Made by a program: the position numbers and the translations under genes. Shown here in pieces: positions 63,132-64,000 of a DNA stretch of 64,000 nucleotides. Source of the stretch: DATGLG01 sp035294245 (GTDB lineage Bacteria; Pseudomonadota; Alphaproteobacteria; JACZXZ01); the NCBI GenBank assembly GCA_035294245.1, contig DATGLG010000068.1, positions 124,001-188,000 on the forward strand, given 5' to 3'. The notes beneath the pieces were generated by a model. That model saw only the letters and a program-made list of their open reading frames with translations, was not told the origin of the DNA and made no database searches. Numbering within the stretch: the first letter of the stretch is position 1; each line of letters begins with the position of its first letter.

Positions 63132-64000
63132 CTAGGCACGGACGGCGACGGCCTCTGCCCCCGAACTCTGGCCGACCCAGCGAACGCGAATGGGCTTGAG
63201 GACGAACAGGGCCAGGAGTGCGGTCAGGGCGTCGAGGGCGACGACGATGATGAACACGGAGGTCCAATTCCCCGCAACGACGCGCAGATAGGCCGCGAGG
63301 GGACCGCCCAGGATCGAGCCGACGCCTTGGGCGATATAGAGGAACCCGTAATTCGTGGTAGCGTATTTCGGGCCGAAGAGATCCGTGAGAGTCGATGGGA
63401 AGAGCGAGAAGATCTCGCCCCAGCCGAAGAAGACCAGCCCGGTGAGCACGACGAAGATCGCGGGATTGCTGGCGAAGACCAGCAGCATCAGGATTGCCGC
63501 CGCCTCCAGCGCGAAGGCGATGAACATAGTGTTCTCCCGCCCGATGTGATCCGAGACCCAGCCGAAGAACGGCCGCGTCAGGCCATTGGTCGCCCGCGAC
63601 AGGGTGAGCGAGAGGGGAAGCGCCGCCAGCCCGAGCACGAGCGCTGTGCTCACGCCGAAATCCTTCGCGAAGGGGCCGACCTGCGAGGTCACCATCAAGC
63701 CGCTCGTCGACATCATCGACATCATGACGAAGAGCAGCCAGAAGACCGGGGAGCGGAGCATCTCGCCCGGCGTGTAGCTGCGCCGGGATTGGCGGTCGAC
63801 CTGCTTGTGGGCGACCGAATGGGGTGGGGTGGCGGGGCTCCAGCCGCTCGCCGGAACGCGCAGCCATTGCGCGACGATGATGCCGATGATCCCCTGGATG
63901 AATCCCCACACCAAGAGTGTCTTCTCGAGCCCCGAGCTCGGCAGCATGCTCGAGATGGGAAAGGTGGTGAGGATGGCGCCAGCGCCATAGCCCGCGGCCG
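63132..64000 (-). CDS. MFS transporter, oxalate/formate antiporter type (5' end outside window)
   Basis: This is the C-terminal part of a major facilitator protein. The frame runs off the right edge, beginning 'AGYGAGAILTTFPISS' upstream of the internal Met at 63947. About eight helices are visible. 'LPLSLTLSRATNGLTRPFFG' and 'WVSDHIGRENTMFIAFALEA' form the second A-like motif of the OxlT/OFA group. The cytoplasmic loop contains 'YTPGEMLRSPVFWLLFVMMS', a hallmark of the group. The substrate is a small carboxylate by family analogy. Confidence 0.82.
   Translation of the reverse strand, partial: AAGYGAGAILTTFPISSMLPSSGLEKTLLVWGFIQGIIGIIVAQWLRVPASGWSPATPPHSVAHKQVDRQSRRSYTPGEMLRSPVFWLLFVMMSMMSTSGLMVTSQVGPFAKDFGVSTALVLGLAALPLSLTLSRATNGLTRPFFGWVSDHIGRENTMFIAFALEAAAILMLLVFASNPAIFVVLTGLVFFGWGEIFSLFPSTLTDLFGPKYATTNYGFLYIAQGVGSILGGPLAAYLRVVAGNWTSVFIIVVALDALTALLALFVLKPIRVRWVGQSSGAEAVAVRA

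Overview
This window is high-GC chromosomal DNA from an alphaproteobacterium, most like a soil- or plant-associated Hyphomicrobiales/Rhodospirillales-type heterotroph. The clues are a CheB-CheR-PAS-HWE hybrid kinase with a partner single-domain regulator, a DUF4170-type small protein, many ABC/TRAP uptake systems in operons with catabolic enzymes, and short dispersed palindromic repeats. No tRNA, rRNA or CRISPR array was seen. Genes are dense. The only recognised insertion sequence is one ISAs1-family copy.

Layout. 1-1.3 kb: the tail of a type 1 copper protein, then an AbrB/PIN toxin-antitoxin pair flanked by direct repeats. 1.6-7.5 kb: a giant secreted repeat protein with a PEP-CTERM sorting tail and two small paralog-like membrane proteins. 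7.5-12.1 kb: a CaCA-type cation exchanger, a response regulator, a VapBC locus with a palindromic operator, a di-haem cytochrome c peroxidase and a GIY-YIG nuclease gene among inverted repeats. 12.5-16.6 kb: the large hybrid kinase and its regulator. 16.6-17.85 kb: the complete ISAs1-family element with terminal repeats and a 10-bp target duplication. 18-26.7 kb: a LIV-type ABC importer enclosed by two acyl-CoA ligase genes. 26.8-29.9 kb: a TRAP importer with fused DctQM. 29.9-36 kb: a LysR/GST/flavin-oxidase-like cluster, a lipoprotein, a GST-TetR pair and a PhnB-like protein. 36-41 kb: a polar amino acid ABC importer with a DadA-like oxidase, and a secreted protein. 41.2-42.4 kb: a class III nucleotide cyclase.

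42.4-57.9 kb is a hexuronate utilisation region. Two sugar-type ABC importers surround glucuronate isomerase (UxaC), fructuronate reductase/mannonate oxidoreductase (UxuB-like), mannonate dehydratase (ManD), an AGE-family isomerase and a FadR/GntR regulator. Together the enzymes take hexuronates to 2-keto-3-deoxygluconate. The kinase and aldolase for the last steps are not in the window.

58-64 kb holds a small DUF4170-like protein, an MlaC-like periplasmic lipid carrier, a small lipoprotein and a purC / RuBisCO-like protein / cupin operon. That gene pair resembles the methylthioribulose-phosphate salvage ('isoprenoid shunt') pair known from Rhodospirillum rubrum. A YkgJ-type cysteine-cluster protein and the C-terminal part of an oxalate/formate-type MFS transporter follow.
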